Below are positions 7,269-16,212 of a stretch of 64,000 nt of DNA, piece after piece (positions within the stretch are counted from its first letter, which is position 1; each line of letters opens with the position of its first letter). The notes beneath the pieces are model-generated. The model saw only the letters and a program-made list of their open reading frames with translations, was not told the DNA's origin and ran no database searches. Position numbers and translations under genes: made by a program. Source of the stretch: Halorussus salilacus (lineage in GTDB: Archaea > Halobacteriota > Halobacteria > Halobacteriales > Haladaptataceae); NCBI RefSeq assembly GCF_024138125.1, contig NZ_CP099993.1:2542001-2606000 (forward strand). The letters are read 5' to 3'.

Positions 7269-8890
7269 CTTCTGACGCCACGAACGCCGACGCCATGACG
7301 CCAGAACGCGAGCGATTCGTCGAACTCGCCGAGAGCGACGACCGCACGGTCGTCCGAACCGCCGTCGAGCTCGACGCCGAGACCGCGCCGCTGTCGGCCT
7401 ACGCCGCGCTCACGGGACGGTCGACCGACCGCGACCCCGCCGACTACGCCTTCCTGCTGGAGAGCGCCGAGAAGACCGCCTCCAGCGACCCCGACGGCGC
7501 GTTCTCGCCGGGGTCGTCGGGCGACCGCCACGCCCGCTACTCCTACGTGGGCTACGACCCGGACGCGGTCGTGACGGTCGAACCCGGGGAGGTGTCGGTC
7601 GAGTCGCTGGGCGGCCGCGCGGGCGAGTACGTCTCGCCCGACGCCGCGGGCGACACCCTCGACGCGCTCCGAACCGCCCTGCCGGACGCCGAGCGGCGTG
7701 GATTCCCGGGTGAGGGCGACGTGGACCGCCAGCACTTCGACGGGGGACTGGTCGGCTTTCTCGCCTACGACGCGGTGTACGACCTCTGGCTCGACGAGGT
7801 GGGAGTCGAGCGTCCCGAGTCGCGGTTTCCGGACGCCCGGTTCGTCCTCAACACCAAGACCGTCGCCTTCGACCACCTCGCCGGGACAGTCTCGCTCGTG
7901 TTCACGCCCGTGGTGGGACCCGACGACGACCCCGAGACGGTGTACGACGAATTCCGGGCCGAGGCCGACCGCGTGGCCGCCCTGCTCGACGGGACCACCC
8001 CGCCCGAGACGGACGGGTTCGTCCGGGAGGACGAAACCGCGGGACCGCGAGACGAGTACGAGGACGCGGTCCGGACCGCCAAGGAGCACGTCCTCGACGG
8101 CGACATCTATCAGGGCGTCATCTCGCGCAAGCGCGAACTCCGCGGGGACATCGACCCGCTGGGGTTCTACGAGGCGCTCCGGGACGTGAACCCCTCGCCG
8201 TACATGTATCTGTTGGGCTACGACGACCTGACCGTGGTCGGCGCGAGCCCCGAGACGCTGGTGTCGGTCCGGGGCCGCGAGGTGATGGCCAACCCCATCG
8301 CGGGCACCTGCTCGCGAGGGTCGAGTCCGGTCGAGGACCGCCGACTCGCGGGCGAGATGCTCGCCGACGGCAAGGAGCGCGCCGAGCACACCATGCTCGT
8401 CGACCTCGCGCGAAACGACGTGCGCCGGGTGAGCGAACCCGGAAGCGTCAGCGTCGACGAGTTCATGAACGTCCTCAAGTACAGCCACGTCCAGCACATC
8501 GAGAGCACCGTCACGGGGCGACTCGCCGACGACTCGAACCCGTTCGACGCGACGCGCGCGGCGTTCCCCGCCGGGACGCTGTCGGGCGCGCCCAAGATAC
8601 GGGCGATGGAGATCATCGACGACCTCGAACGCTCGGCCCGCGGGCTGTACGGCGGCGGCGTGGGCTACTACTCGTGGACCGGCGACGCCGACTTCGCCAT
8701 CGTCATCCGGACCGCGACGGTCGAGCACGAGGGCGGCGACCCCGACCGCATCACGGTGCAGGCGGGCGCTGGCATCGTCGCCGACAGCGACCCGGCCTCC
8801 GAGTACGAGGAGACCGAGAAGAAGATGGACGGCGTGCTGACCGCGCTCCGGGAGATAGAGGTCTCCCGCCCGCCGGAGGTGGGACGATGA
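7265..8890 (+). CDS. trpE: Anthranilate synthase component I
   Basis: TrpE converts chorismate and ammonia (supplied by TrpG) to anthranilate. The 541-aa chorismate-binding enzyme shows the N-terminal tryptophan-feedback domain (with RYSYVGYDPDAVV) and the catalytic domain with DIYQGVISRK, NPSPYMYLL, GASPETLV, NPIAGTCSRG, AEHTMLVDLARND, FPAGTLSGAPK and GGGVGYYSW. The start was placed at ATG 7265, which overlaps the trpF stop (ATGA); an in-frame upstream start at 7241 would lie well inside trpF. It ends with an ATGA overlap into trpG. Confidence 0.97.
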   Translation: MTSDATNADAMTPERERFVELAESDDRTVVRTAVELDAETAPLSAYAALTGRSTDRDPADYAFLLESAEKTASSDPDGAFSPGSSGDRHARYSYVGYDPDAVVTVEPGEVSVESLGGRAGEYVSPDAAGDTLDALRTALPDAERRGFPGEGDVDRQHFDGGLVGFLAYDAVYDLWLDEVGVERPESRFPDARFVLNTKTVAFDHLAGTVSLVFTPVVGPDDDPETVYDEFRAEADRVAALLDGTTPPETDGFVREDETAGPRDEYEDAVRTAKEHVLDGDIYQGVISRKRELRGDIDPLGFYEALRDVNPSPYMYLLGYDDLTVVGASPETLVSVRGREVMANPIAGTCSRGSSPVEDRRLAGEMLADGKERAEHTMLVDLARNDVRRVSEPGSVSVDEFMNVLKYSHVQHIESTVTGRLADDSNPFDATRAAFPAGTLSGAPKIRAMEIIDDLERSARGLYGGGVGYYSWTGDADFAIVIRTATVEHEGGDPDRITVQAGAGIVADSDPASEYEETEKKMDGVLTALREIEVSRPPEVGR

Positions 8891-9468
8891 CCGAGGTGCT
8901 GTTCGTGGACAACTTCGACTCGTTCACGTACAACCTCGTGGAGTACACCAGCGAACACGCCGACACCGAGGTGGTTCGGAATACCGCCTCGCTGGCCGAC
9001 GTGCGCGAGACCGACCCCGACGCCGTCGTCATCTCGCCCGGTCCGGGCCACCCCGAGAACGACCGAGACGTGGGCGTCACGCTCGACGTGCTCCGAGAGG
9101 TGAGTCCGGAGGTGCCGACGCTCGGGGTGTGTCTCGGCCTCGAAGCCGCGGTCTACGCCTACGGGGGGTCGGTTGGGCGCGCGCCCGAACCGATTCACGG
9201 AAAGGCCTTCCCGGTCGCCCACGACGGGCGGGGGGTCTACGCGGGGCTGGAGCAGGGGTTCCGTGCCGGTCGGTACCACTCGCTGGTCGCGACCGAGGTC
9301 CCCGACTGCTTCGAGGTGACCGCGACGACCGACCACGAGGGAACGGAACTGGTGATGGGTATCCGCCACCGGGACCACCCCATCGAGTGCGTCCAGTTCC
9401 ATCCGGAGAGCGTGCTCACGGCCGTCGGTCACGACGTGATCCGGAACTTCCTCGACGGCGTGGCGTAA
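8887..9468 (+). CDS. trpG: Anthranilate synthase component II (glutamine amidotransferase)
   Basis: TrpG hydrolyses glutamine and channels ammonia to TrpE. The 193-aa class I amidotransferase shows DNFDSFTYNL at the N-terminus, ISPGPGHPEN, the nucleophile in LGVCLG, RYHSLV, and the His-Glu pair in FHPES. The usual GHQ after the nucleophile is GLE here, so the loop next to the active Cys differs from the bacterial consensus while the Cys-His-Glu triad is intact. It is the last gene of trpDFEG and is followed by a perfect hairpin at 9514-9557 that may end the transcript. Confidence 0.96.
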   Translation: MTEVLFVDNFDSFTYNLVEYTSEHADTEVVRNTASLADVRETDPDAVVISPGPGHPENDRDVGVTLDVLREVSPEVPTLGVCLGLEAAVYAYGGSVGRAPEPIHGKAFPVAHDGRGVYAGLEQGFRAGRYHSLVATEVPDCFEVTATTDHEGTELVMGIRHRDHPIECVQFHPESVLTAVGHDVIRNFLDGVA

Positions 9469-9513
9469 CCCCGTTTCGACCCTGTTGGCACACCCCAATT
9501 TCGGGGGAGTCGC

Positions 9514-9557
9514 GACCGCGAGCGAGACGGCGACGGTCCGCCGTCTCGCTCGCGGTC
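9514..9557 (+). terminator. Perfect 19-bp hairpin downstream of trpG
   Basis: The arms 9514-9532 and 9539-9557 are exactly complementary with a six-base acggtc loop. It starts 45 bases after the trpG stop, a position that fits an RNA stem at the operon end. No T-run follows, so classical archaeal termination is not shown. Confidence 0.55.
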
Positions 9558-9656
9558 ACGGCGACCCGTGTGTTCGATAGCGTCCGGTCCGCTGATCGTC
9601 TTCGGTTTTGGCTCAGCCGTATTTCAGGTTAGTCGGACTGGCGGTTACGAGGTACG

Positions 9657-9688
9657 GCGGTTTCGCCGCCGTTCGGCGGCGAAACCGC
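9657..9688. repeat. Perfect 14-bp inverted repeat
   Basis: The arms 9657-9670 and 9675-9688 flank a gttc tetraloop. It lies between the trpG hairpin and the convergent small membrane-protein gene and could serve as a 3'-end stem for the minus-strand gene. Confidence 0.8.
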
Positions 9689-9826
9689 TTTGGGACACTG
9701 CTGGCTGACTCACCAGCTATCTGCCCGCAACCGCGGGAGGACGATATACGTCCTCCGCGCGAAACGTCCAGTCCGGATTGGCCCCGGCTTCGTATTTAAA
9801 AGCTCGCGTCGAGGGGATGCGTCGCT

Positions 9827-10006
9827 CTACAGCAGGACGCCCGCTGTGTAGAGCGCACTAACGACCACGATGGCGACGAGGAGTAGCTTCCAGGCGACGC
9901 TCAACACGATTCGACCCACGAGGACGACGACCGCGAGGACGACCAATCCGGCCAGCAATTTTCCGAGCGGCGTCGCGAGCAGGCCGACGAACAGCGAAGG
10001 GAACAT
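9827..10006 (-). CDS. Small two-helix membrane protein (59 aa)
   Basis: An open frame from ATG 10006 to TAG 9827 encodes 59 residues, almost all hydrophobic, with two predicted membrane helices: FVGLLATPLGKLLAGLVVLA and VAWKLLLVAIVVVSALYTAG, separated by a short Arg-containing turn. An upstream tttaggg on its strand (about 10033) could be the TATA element. The clean alternation of hydrophobic helices and turn in a G/C-rich genome supports real coding, but I do not recognise the family. It is divergent from the nrdJ region. Confidence 0.6.
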   Translation of the reverse strand: MFPSLFVGLLATPLGKLLAGLVVLAVVVLVGRIVLSVAWKLLLVAIVVVSALYTAGVLL

Positions 10007-10330
10007 ATCGGAGACACGGGAGCCGTGGACCCTAAACGTATCGGCCAGCGGACCATCGGGCGGGCCGAGGAAGTCGCCAGCTTGCGACGGGGTAAGCCGA
10101 ACGTACTTAAGTACTCTCCCAGTTCGCCGACCACTTCCACTGCGGTCTACATACTCTTATTACCCTCCGGACCTAACGGACGAACGAACACCGAGAGTCG
10201 CGAATCCGTCCCGATCTGTCGGTCGGATGGACCTTCGCGACCGATTTCATTTCCGGACAGAGGCATCACAGTACAATCATAGTTGTAGTAGTCCAACTGC
10301 GACAGCAAAGGTTAAACCGGTGGCTTCAGA
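10007..10330. promoter_or_regulatory. Divergent promoter region upstream of nrdJ
   Basis: About 324 gene-free bases lie between the small membrane protein and the nrdJ leader. A 12-bp palindrome gtacttaagtac lies at about 10103-10114. A TATA-like gttaaacc at about 10311-10318 points rightward, predicting a start near 10340, just before nrdJ. No riboswitch or NrdR-type box was recognised. Confidence 0.5.
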
Positions 10331-10417
10331 ATGCAATCTCCGTCACGAATGAACCGCAACACTCGAACCAACGGTCCCGAAATCGACCGACAGACTCCCG
10401 AGGTGACCCGCGCATGA
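10331..10417 (+). other. Possible 28-codon leader ORF overlapping the nrdJ start
   Basis: ATG 10331 (or the in-frame ATG at 10349) opens a short frame ending with TGA at 10415-10417, overlapping the nrdJ ATG as ATGA. If transcription starts near 10340, the ATG at 10349 would be the first in the message. The predicted peptide is polar and Arg/Asn-rich and not recognised. It may be a coupling ORF or chance. Confidence 0.3.
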
Positions 10418-13400
10418 GCGGTGCGGGCGAACTCACCGCCGACGAGCTCACCCTCCCCATCAAGCGCACCGAAGGTGAGACGCTGGAGGACCGACTGACC
10501 GCCAACGCCTACCACAACATCCTCCCGGCGCGCTACCTCCGGAAGGACGCGAACGGCGACCTCGTCGAGGAGCAGGAGGACCTGTTCGTGCGCGTCGCGA
10601 AGAACATCGCGCTGGCCGAGGCCGTCTACGAGGCCGACAAGCGCGACGAGGAGATCACCGTCACGCCCGACCAGCTCAAACCCGACCACCCCCGACGCGA
10701 CGAACTCGCCGAGGAGGTGTTCGGCGCGGGCACGACCGCCGACGACGACGCCGAGACCGAGCTGTCGGTCTACAACGTAAACAAGTTCGCCTACGAGACG
10801 GTGGTCCCCGAGCTTCCCGAGGAGGTCCGCAGCCACGTCGAGGACGTCCGCGAGGAGTTCCAGGACCTGATGGAGGACCTCTCCTTTATGCCGAACTCGC
10901 CCACGCTGATGAACGCGGGCGACGAACTCCAACAGCTGTCGGCCTGCTTCGTCGATTCGCCCGACGACGACATCGACGACATCCACCAGACCGCCAAGGA
11001 GGCCGCGCAGGTCTTCCAGTCCGGCGGCGGCATGGGCTACGCCTTCTGGCAACTCCGCCCCTACGGCGACGCCGTTGGGAGCACGGGCGGCATCGCGTCG
11101 GGTCCCATCACCTTCATGCGCACGTACGACCAGATGTGCGAGACCATCGCGCAGGGCGGTGCCCGGCGCGGTGCCCAGATGGGCGTCATGCGCGTCTCCC
11201 ACCCCGACGTCATCCAGTTCATCCACGCCAAGAACAAGGACGTGAGCCTCGCGGAGACCCTCCGACTCAACGACCCCGACGACTACACCCACAACTCCTT
11301 CGGCGAGGCGCTCGAAGAGGCCCGCGAGCTCATCGACGACGAGGGCCGGGTCCCCAAGCACCTCCGGAACGCCGCCGAGGGCCACCTCTCGAACTTCAAC
11401 ATCTCGGTGGGCGTCACCGACGACTTCATGGAGGCCCTCCAGAACGGCGAGGAGTTCACGTTCACGAATCCCCGAACCGAGGAGCCCCACGTCGCCACCG
11501 AGCACACCAAGGAGCTCTACGAGATGTTCGGCCTCGGCGAGCACGTCGAAGTCGGCGAGGAACTGTCGATTCCCGCGGAGCTCATCTGGGACCGCATCGT
11601 CGACGGTGCTCACGAGAACGGCGAACCCGGCGTCATCTACCTCGAACGCGTCAACAAGGAGCACTCGTTCGACGTCGAGGAGCATCCCGACCACCGGATT
11701 CTGGCGACCAATCCGTGTGTGACCGGTGACACGCTACTCAGCACCGAGAACGGTCTCGTTCCGGCTGAGGAACTGTACGAAAAGGGCGTTGCAACCGATA
11801 TCGTCGTGGATGGTCGACTTAGCGAGGACTCCGTAAAGGAAGCGAGCAGTGTCTACAAGACCGGAGAAAAAGACGTTTACAAACTGACTACGGCGGAAGG
11901 TTACGAACTCCGTCTGACTGCCGACCACCGCGTGATGACCGACGACGGCTGGGTCGAAGCCCGGAACCTCGACGCGGGCGATACGGTCCACATCGTGAAT
12001 CAGAAGGGCGAGTTCGGCCAGCATGGGACTGCCGAAGAAGGCAAAGTGCTCGGTTGGCTCGTCGGCGACGGCCACCTCAAGCACGGTGAAGAGCGCGCCG
12101 TCCTCAATTTCTACGATGAGGACACCGAGATCTCGGAGGACTTCGCTGGCCACGTCAACGAAGTCGTTCGTGAACCGACCGGGAACGCGAACTACGAGGT
12201 CGGAGTCCAGCAGATCCAACGCGCCGACGAGTATCGTGGTGTCGACGCGCAGGAAGAGCGGGTTCGCTCTGCTCGTCTCTACGAACTCGCCGAACAGGCC
12301 GAGCTCACCGACGATAAGCTACAGGTCCCCGACAGCGTGATGCGGGGAAGTGAGGAGATGGCCCGCGGCTTCCTTCAGGCGCTGTTCACTGCCGACGGAA
12401 GCGTACAGGGGAACGTCGAGAAGGGCGTCTCGGTGCGACTCCACAGCGTCGACACCGACCTCCTCAAAGAGGTTCAGCAACTCCTGCTCAACTTCCGAAT
12501 CGCGAGCAAGGTCTACGAGGAGCGCCACGAGGCAGGGACGCACGCGATGCCCGATGGCAATGGCGGCACCACGGAATACGACCGCCAAGCGGACCACGAC
12601 CTCGTCATCGCGAAGGACAATCTCGTTCGTTTCCAAGAGGAGATCGGTTTCCTCCTCGACTACAAGAACGAGCAACTCCGCGAACATCTCGACTCCTACG
12701 ACCGCGGTCCGTACAGCGAACGGTTCGAGGCTACGGTCGAATCTGTCGAACGAGACGGTCACGAAGTGGTCTACGACCTGACCGAGCCCGAAACTCACTC
12801 GTTCGTCGCCAATGGCCTCGTCGTTCACAACTGTGGTGAGCAGCCCTTAGAGGAGTACGAGGCCTGCAACCTCGGCCACATCAATCTCTCGACGCTGGCC
12901 GACACCGACGCCCCCGACTGGCGGGTCTGGTACGACGAGCACGGCGAGGAGTACGACGACTTCTCGGAGGCGGTCGACGCCTTCCTCGCCGAGGCGATGG
13001 CGTGGGACGAGTTCGACCACCGCATCTCCTACGGCACCCGGTTCTTGGAGAACGTCGTCACGATGTCGGACTTTCCGGTCGAGAAGATAGAGCGGAAGGT
13101 CCGAGAGATGCGCAAGATCGGGCTGGGCGTCATGGGGCTGGCCCAGCTGTACATCCAGCTCGGTGTCGAGTACGGTAGCGAGGAGGCCAACGAGATCGCG
13201 CGCCAGCTGATGCGGTACATCAACCACGAATCGAAGTGGACCTCCCACGAGCTCGCCGAGGAGCGCGGGTCGTTCGCGGAGTGGGACAACTCGAAGTACG
13301 CCGACCCGACCGAGTACCGCGAGTGGTTCGAGAAGCAGACCGGCCTCGACGCCGAGGAGTGGGCCGACGGGTTCGCGATTCGCAACCACAACACGACCAC

Positions 13401-14634
13401 CATCGCGCCGACCGGCACCACCTCGATGGTCGGCAACACCACGGGCGGGTGCGAACCCATCTACAACGTCGCCTACTACAAGAACGTCTCCGACGACGTG
13501 CAGGGCGACGAGATGCTCGTGGAGTTCGACGACTACTTCCTCCGCGTGCTGGAGGACAACGACATCGACGTCGAGGAGGTCAAGCGCGAGGCACAGGACC
13601 AGATGGCGGAAAACGAGTTCGACGGCGTCGAGGGGCTCGAAACCGTCCCGGACGCCATCGGCGAGCTGTTCGTCGTCACCAGCGACCTCACCGGCAAGGA
13701 ACACGCCGCGGTCCAGTGCGCCTGTCAGGAGGGCGTCGACTCAGCGATCTCGAAGACCTGCAACTTCCCCAACGACGCGTCCAAGGGGGACATGCGCGAG
13801 GTGTTCGAGTACATCTACGAGAACGGCGGCAAGGGCGTGACCGTCTATCGGGACGGCACCCGCTCGAAGCAGGTTCTGACGACCCGCGCCGACAACAAGG
13901 AGTTCGCCGACGAGTCCGAGGCCGCCGAGGCGCTCGTCGAGCAGATTCGCGAGGTGTTCGGCGGTATCGAGGGCTTCGTCGAGAGCGACGAGGTGCAGGC
14001 CCACCTCGACCAGCAGGTCGAGTCCATCCTCGAAGCCGCAGACGGCGAGGACTCGTCCGGAGCCTACGCCGAGAAGCGCCCGCGTCCCGACGTACTCCAC
14101 GGCATCACCCAGCGCATCGACACCGGCTACGGCAAGCTCTACGTCAACATCAACGAGGACGACCGGGGCCGACCGTTCGAGCTGTTCGCCAACATCGGCA
14201 ACTCCGGCGGCTTCACCGCGTCGTTCACCGAGTCGCTCGCCAAGACCATCTCGACCGCGCTCCGCTCGGGCGTGGACCCCGAGGAGATCGCAGACGAGCT
14301 TCAGGGCATCCGTAGCCCGAAGGTCGCGTGGGACAAGGGCGAGCAGATAAACTCCATCCCGGACGCCATCGGCACCGCGATGCGCCGGTACCTCGATGGC
14401 GAAGTCGAGAAGGCCTACCCCCAACAGAAGAACCTGACCGAGGTCGAAGAGGAGGTCCAGCCCGAACAGCAACCCGAGGGCGTCGAGCTCAGCGCGGCCG
14501 ACAGCCACGAGGCCGACCAGCAGGACATCATCGACTCGGGCGAGAGCCCGGAGTGTCCGAGTTGCGGGTCGCTGTCGCTGTACTACTCGGAGGGCTGCAA
14601 GACCTGCGAGTCGTGTGGCTGGAGCGAGTGCTGA
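10414..14634 (+). CDS. nrdJ: Adenosylcobalamin-dependent ribonucleotide reductase with intein
   Basis: NrdJ reduces ribonucleotides to deoxyribonucleotides using a B12-derived radical, oxygen-independently. The 1406-aa precursor consists of a 1034-residue class II reductase and a 372-residue intein (residues 435-806). Extein features are FMPNSPTLMNAG, the substrate-site Cys region LQQLSACFV, GGGMGYAF, the catalytic NPCGEQPL split by the intein, ATAPTGT-like IAPTGTTSMVGNTTGGCEP, and a C-terminal Cys-rich tail (CPSCGS, CKTCESCGW) that could bind zinc or act as redox relay. No nrdB partner is nearby, as expected for class II. The start ATG 10414 overlaps a short upstream ORF. A cobalamin adenosyltransferase at 62225 supplies the cofactor. 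Activity requires protein splicing. Confidence 0.97.
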   Translation: MSGAGELTADELTLPIKRTEGETLEDRLTANAYHNILPARYLRKDANGDLVEEQEDLFVRVAKNIALAEAVYEADKRDEEITVTPDQLKPDHPRRDELAEEVFGAGTTADDDAETELSVYNVNKFAYETVVPELPEEVRSHVEDVREEFQDLMEDLSFMPNSPTLMNAGDELQQLSACFVDSPDDDIDDIHQTAKEAAQVFQSGGGMGYAFWQLRPYGDAVGSTGGIASGPITFMRTYDQMCETIAQGGARRGAQMGVMRVSHPDVIQFIHAKNKDVSLAETLRLNDPDDYTHNSFGEALEEARELIDDEGRVPKHLRNAAEGHLSNFNISVGVTDDFMEALQNGEEFTFTNPRTEEPHVATEHTKELYEMFGLGEHVEVGEELSIPAELIWDRIVDGAHENGEPGVIYLERVNKEHSFDVEEHPDHRILATNPCVTGDTLLSTENGLVPAEELYEKGVATDIVVDGRLSEDSVKEASSVYKTGEKDVYKLTTAEGYELRLTADHRVMTDDGWVEARNLDAGDTVHIVNQKGEFGQHGTAEEGKVLGWLVGDGHLKHGEERAVLNFYDEDTEISEDFAGHVNEVVREPTGNANYEVGVQQIQRADEYRGVDAQEERVRSARLYELAEQAELTDDKLQVPDSVMRGSEEMARGFLQALFTADGSVQGNVEKGVSVRLHSVDTDLLKEVQQLLLNFRIASKVYEERHEAGTHAMPDGNGGTTEYDRQADHDLVIAKDNLVRFQEEIGFLLDYKNEQLREHLDSYDRGPYSERFEATVESVERDGHEVVYDLTEPETHSFVANGLVVHNCGEQPLEEYEACNLGHINLSTLADTDAPDWRVWYDEHGEEYDDFSEAVDAFLAEAMAWDEFDHRISYGTRFLENVVTMSDFPVEKIERKVREMRKIGLGVMGLAQLYIQLGVEYGSEEANEIARQLMRYINHESKWTSHELAEERGSFAEWDNSKYADPTEYREWFEKQTGLDAEEWADGFAIRNHNTTTIAPTGTTSMVGNTTGGCEPIYNVAYYKNVSDDVQGDEMLVEFDDYFLRVLEDNDIDVEEVKREAQDQMAENEFDGVEGLETVPDAIGELFVVTSDLTGKEHAAVQCACQEGVDSAISKTCNFPNDASKGDMREVFEYIYENGGKGVTVYRDGTRSKQVLTTRADNKEFADESEAAEALVEQIREVFGGIEGFVESDEVQAHLDQQVESILEAADGEDSSGAYAEKRPRPDVLHGITQRIDTGYGKLYVNINEDDRGRPFELFANIGNSGGFTASFTESLAKTISTALRSGVDPEEIADELQGIRSPKVAWDKGEQINSIPDAIGTAMRRYLDGEVEKAYPQQKNLTEVEEEVQPEQQPEGVELSAADSHEADQQDIIDSGESPECPSCGSLSLYYSEGCKTCESCGWSEC
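11716..12831 (+). mobile_element. Intein with LAGLIDADG-type homing endonuclease in NrdJ
   Basis: The intein begins with Cys435 of the precursor (CVTGDTLL, splicing block A), has block B LTADHRVMT, and ends VVHN before the extein Cys (CGEQPL), so all residues for standard splicing are present. The central endonuclease shows two dodecapeptide motifs, VLGWLVGDGHL and FLQALFTADGSV, each with its acidic residue, so it may still be active. It interrupts the reductase active-site sequence NP/CGEQPL, a site where inteins are known in archaeal reductases. Third codon positions are visibly less G/C-rich than in the flanking extein, consistent with separate ancestry. Confidence 0.96.
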
Positions 14635-14797
14635 ACGGTTCAAAGACCGCTTAACCCCGGCTATTCGTTATTTCCGTTGACCCGCGGCCGGAGAAGTTAC
14701 GGTGGTTGGATACGCACCTGTCGATTATGCGTTCGAACGGGCGAAAACGGGACGGCGGGCGGGCGCGCGACGACGCGACGAGCGGAGGGTCGGTACG

Positions 14798-16063
14798 GTG
14801 AGCGCTCGCCACCCGCTCCGGCGCGGTCTGTTCCTCGTGGTCGCCGGTGCGTTGCTCGTCGCGGTGGCGTTCGGTGCGGGATGGGCGCTCGCACCCGACA
14901 CCGACCGCGTCACCGAGGAGGCCGACCCGGACAACACGACGTATCTGGTCGGCGTGCAGGGACCCGGCCCGAACGGGAACGTGACCGCCATCGACGGCCA
15001 CGGCGACGTCCGGTGGAGCATCGGCGACATCATCAGCTACCAGAACGTCCAGCGACTCGACGACGGCCGGGTGCTGGCGACGTTCGCCGCGGGCGGCTAC
15101 GAGGCCTGCGGCCCCTACGACCCGCCGTGCAAGCGCACCGGCTACCGCATCATCGACTCCGAACCGGAACCCACCGTCGAGGACGAGTGGAGCTATCCGG
15201 TCAAGACCCGCAAGGACAGCGAGGTCCACGACGCCGAGATGCTCGACAACGGCGACGTCCTCGTGGCCGACATGGAGTGGGAGAGCATCTTCACCTACGA
15301 CCCCGAGTCGGGCGAGCGAAACTGGACGTGGAACGCCAGCGACCACTACGAGGCCCCCGAGGACCCCCGGAGCGAGGACTGGCTCCACCTCAACGACGTC
15401 GACTACATCGGCGACGACCGCTACCTCGTCTCGATCCGCAACGAGAACCAGTTGCTAATCGTCGAGCGCGGCGAGGGCGTGGTCGAGGTCATCAACGAGG
15501 ACGGCGACGAGGACGTGCTGAATCAACAGCACAACCCCCACTGGCTCGGTGACGGCGCGGTGGTGGTCGCCGACTCCGAGAACCACCGCGTGGTCGAACT
15601 CCACCGCAACGAATCGTCGGGCGAGTGGGAGGTCGCGTGGCAGGTCGCCAAGGTCGGGGGCATCGCGTTCGACTGGCCCCGCGACGCCGACCGTCTGCCC
15701 AACGGCAACACGCTGGTGACCGACAGCCGGAACAACCGCGTGGTCGAGGTCACCGAGAACGGGAGCGTCGTCGCGAGCTACGAGGTCCCGTCGCTCCCCT
15801 ACGAAGCCGACAAGGTTCCGCACGGCGAACAGCCAGCCGACACCGAGGGCCTTGAACCCTACGGCACCGACAGGGAGACCGACCTCGGTCTGTTCGACCG
15901 CAAGATTCCCGTGCTGTGGCTCCTGCTCGCGGGCGCTCGGGACGTAATCGCGCTTCCCTACTGGGTGTCCGAGGTCCACGTCTTCGTCGTGCTGGTCGCC
16001 GGAGTCCTCTGGCTGCGAGGGGGCTACCTGCTGGCGCGGGCCGGACTGCGTGGGAAAGGGTGA
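14798..16063 (+). CDS. Arylsulfotransferase (ASST)-family beta-propeller membrane protein
   Basis: A protein of about 421 aa with an N-terminal membrane helix (GLFLVVAGALLVAVAFGAGW), a large extracellular domain built of repeated WD-like blades (HDAEMLDNGDVLVAD, DWLHLNDVDYIGDDRYL, QHNPHWLGDGAVVVADSENH, DADRLPNGNTLVTDSRNN), and two C-terminal helices. These blades match the haloarchaeal 'arylsulfotransferase family' of six-bladed propellers. Whether it transfers sulfate is unknown. I prefer GTG 14798, just before the membrane helix; an open frame extends to GTG 14702 but the extension is Arg-rich and atypical. The stop overlaps the start of the next small zinc protein (TGATG). Confidence 0.72.
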   Translation: MSARHPLRRGLFLVVAGALLVAVAFGAGWALAPDTDRVTEEADPDNTTYLVGVQGPGPNGNVTAIDGHGDVRWSIGDIISYQNVQRLDDGRVLATFAAGGYEACGPYDPPCKRTGYRIIDSEPEPTVEDEWSYPVKTRKDSEVHDAEMLDNGDVLVADMEWESIFTYDPESGERNWTWNASDHYEAPEDPRSEDWLHLNDVDYIGDDRYLVSIRNENQLLIVERGEGVVEVINEDGDEDVLNQQHNPHWLGDGAVVVADSENHRVVELHRNESSGEWEVAWQVAKVGGIAFDWPRDADRLPNGNTLVTDSRNNRVVEVTENGSVVASYEVPSLPYEADKVPHGEQPADTEGLEPYGTDRETDLGLFDRKIPVLWLLLAGARDVIALPYWVSEVHVFVVLVAGVLWLRGGYLLARAGLRGKG

Positions 16064-16209
16064 TGTCGCCCGCGGCCTCACGTTCTCCCATGAGCGAGAC
16101 GGGCGGCCGACCCTGTCCCATGTGCGGGGAGCCGATGTACCACCGCCACTGCAAGTACGTCTGCCCGAACCACGGGGTCGTCATGGACTGCGCCGACACC
16201 TTCTACTGA
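16063..16209 (+). CDS. Small haloarchaeal zinc-binding protein (48 aa, or 39 aa)
   Basis: ATG at 16063 overlaps the upstream stop (TGATG) and encodes 48 residues; an internal ATG at 16090 would give the 39-residue form that starts MSETGGRPCPMCGEP. Cys residues in CPMC and the downstream HRHCKYVCPNHG segment form a compact zinc-ribbon-like site ending DCADTFY. The sequence resembles a family of tiny zinc proteins widespread in haloarchaea, some of which are known to affect growth and biofilm formation, but this one's role is unknown. It converges closely on the molybdopterin enzyme (3-base gap). Confidence 0.75.
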   Translation: MSPAASRSPMSETGGRPCPMCGEPMYHRHCKYVCPNHGVVMDCADTFY

Positions 16210-16212
16210 CTG

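Larger units (their letters stand above)
9469..9826. other. Gene-free stretch with two hairpins after trpG
   Basis: This 358-bp interval between trpG and a convergent small membrane-protein gene contains two perfect inverted repeats (9514-9557 and 9657-9688). A TATA-like tatttaaaa lies at about 9793-9801. No coding sequence is convincing. Confidence 0.6.
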
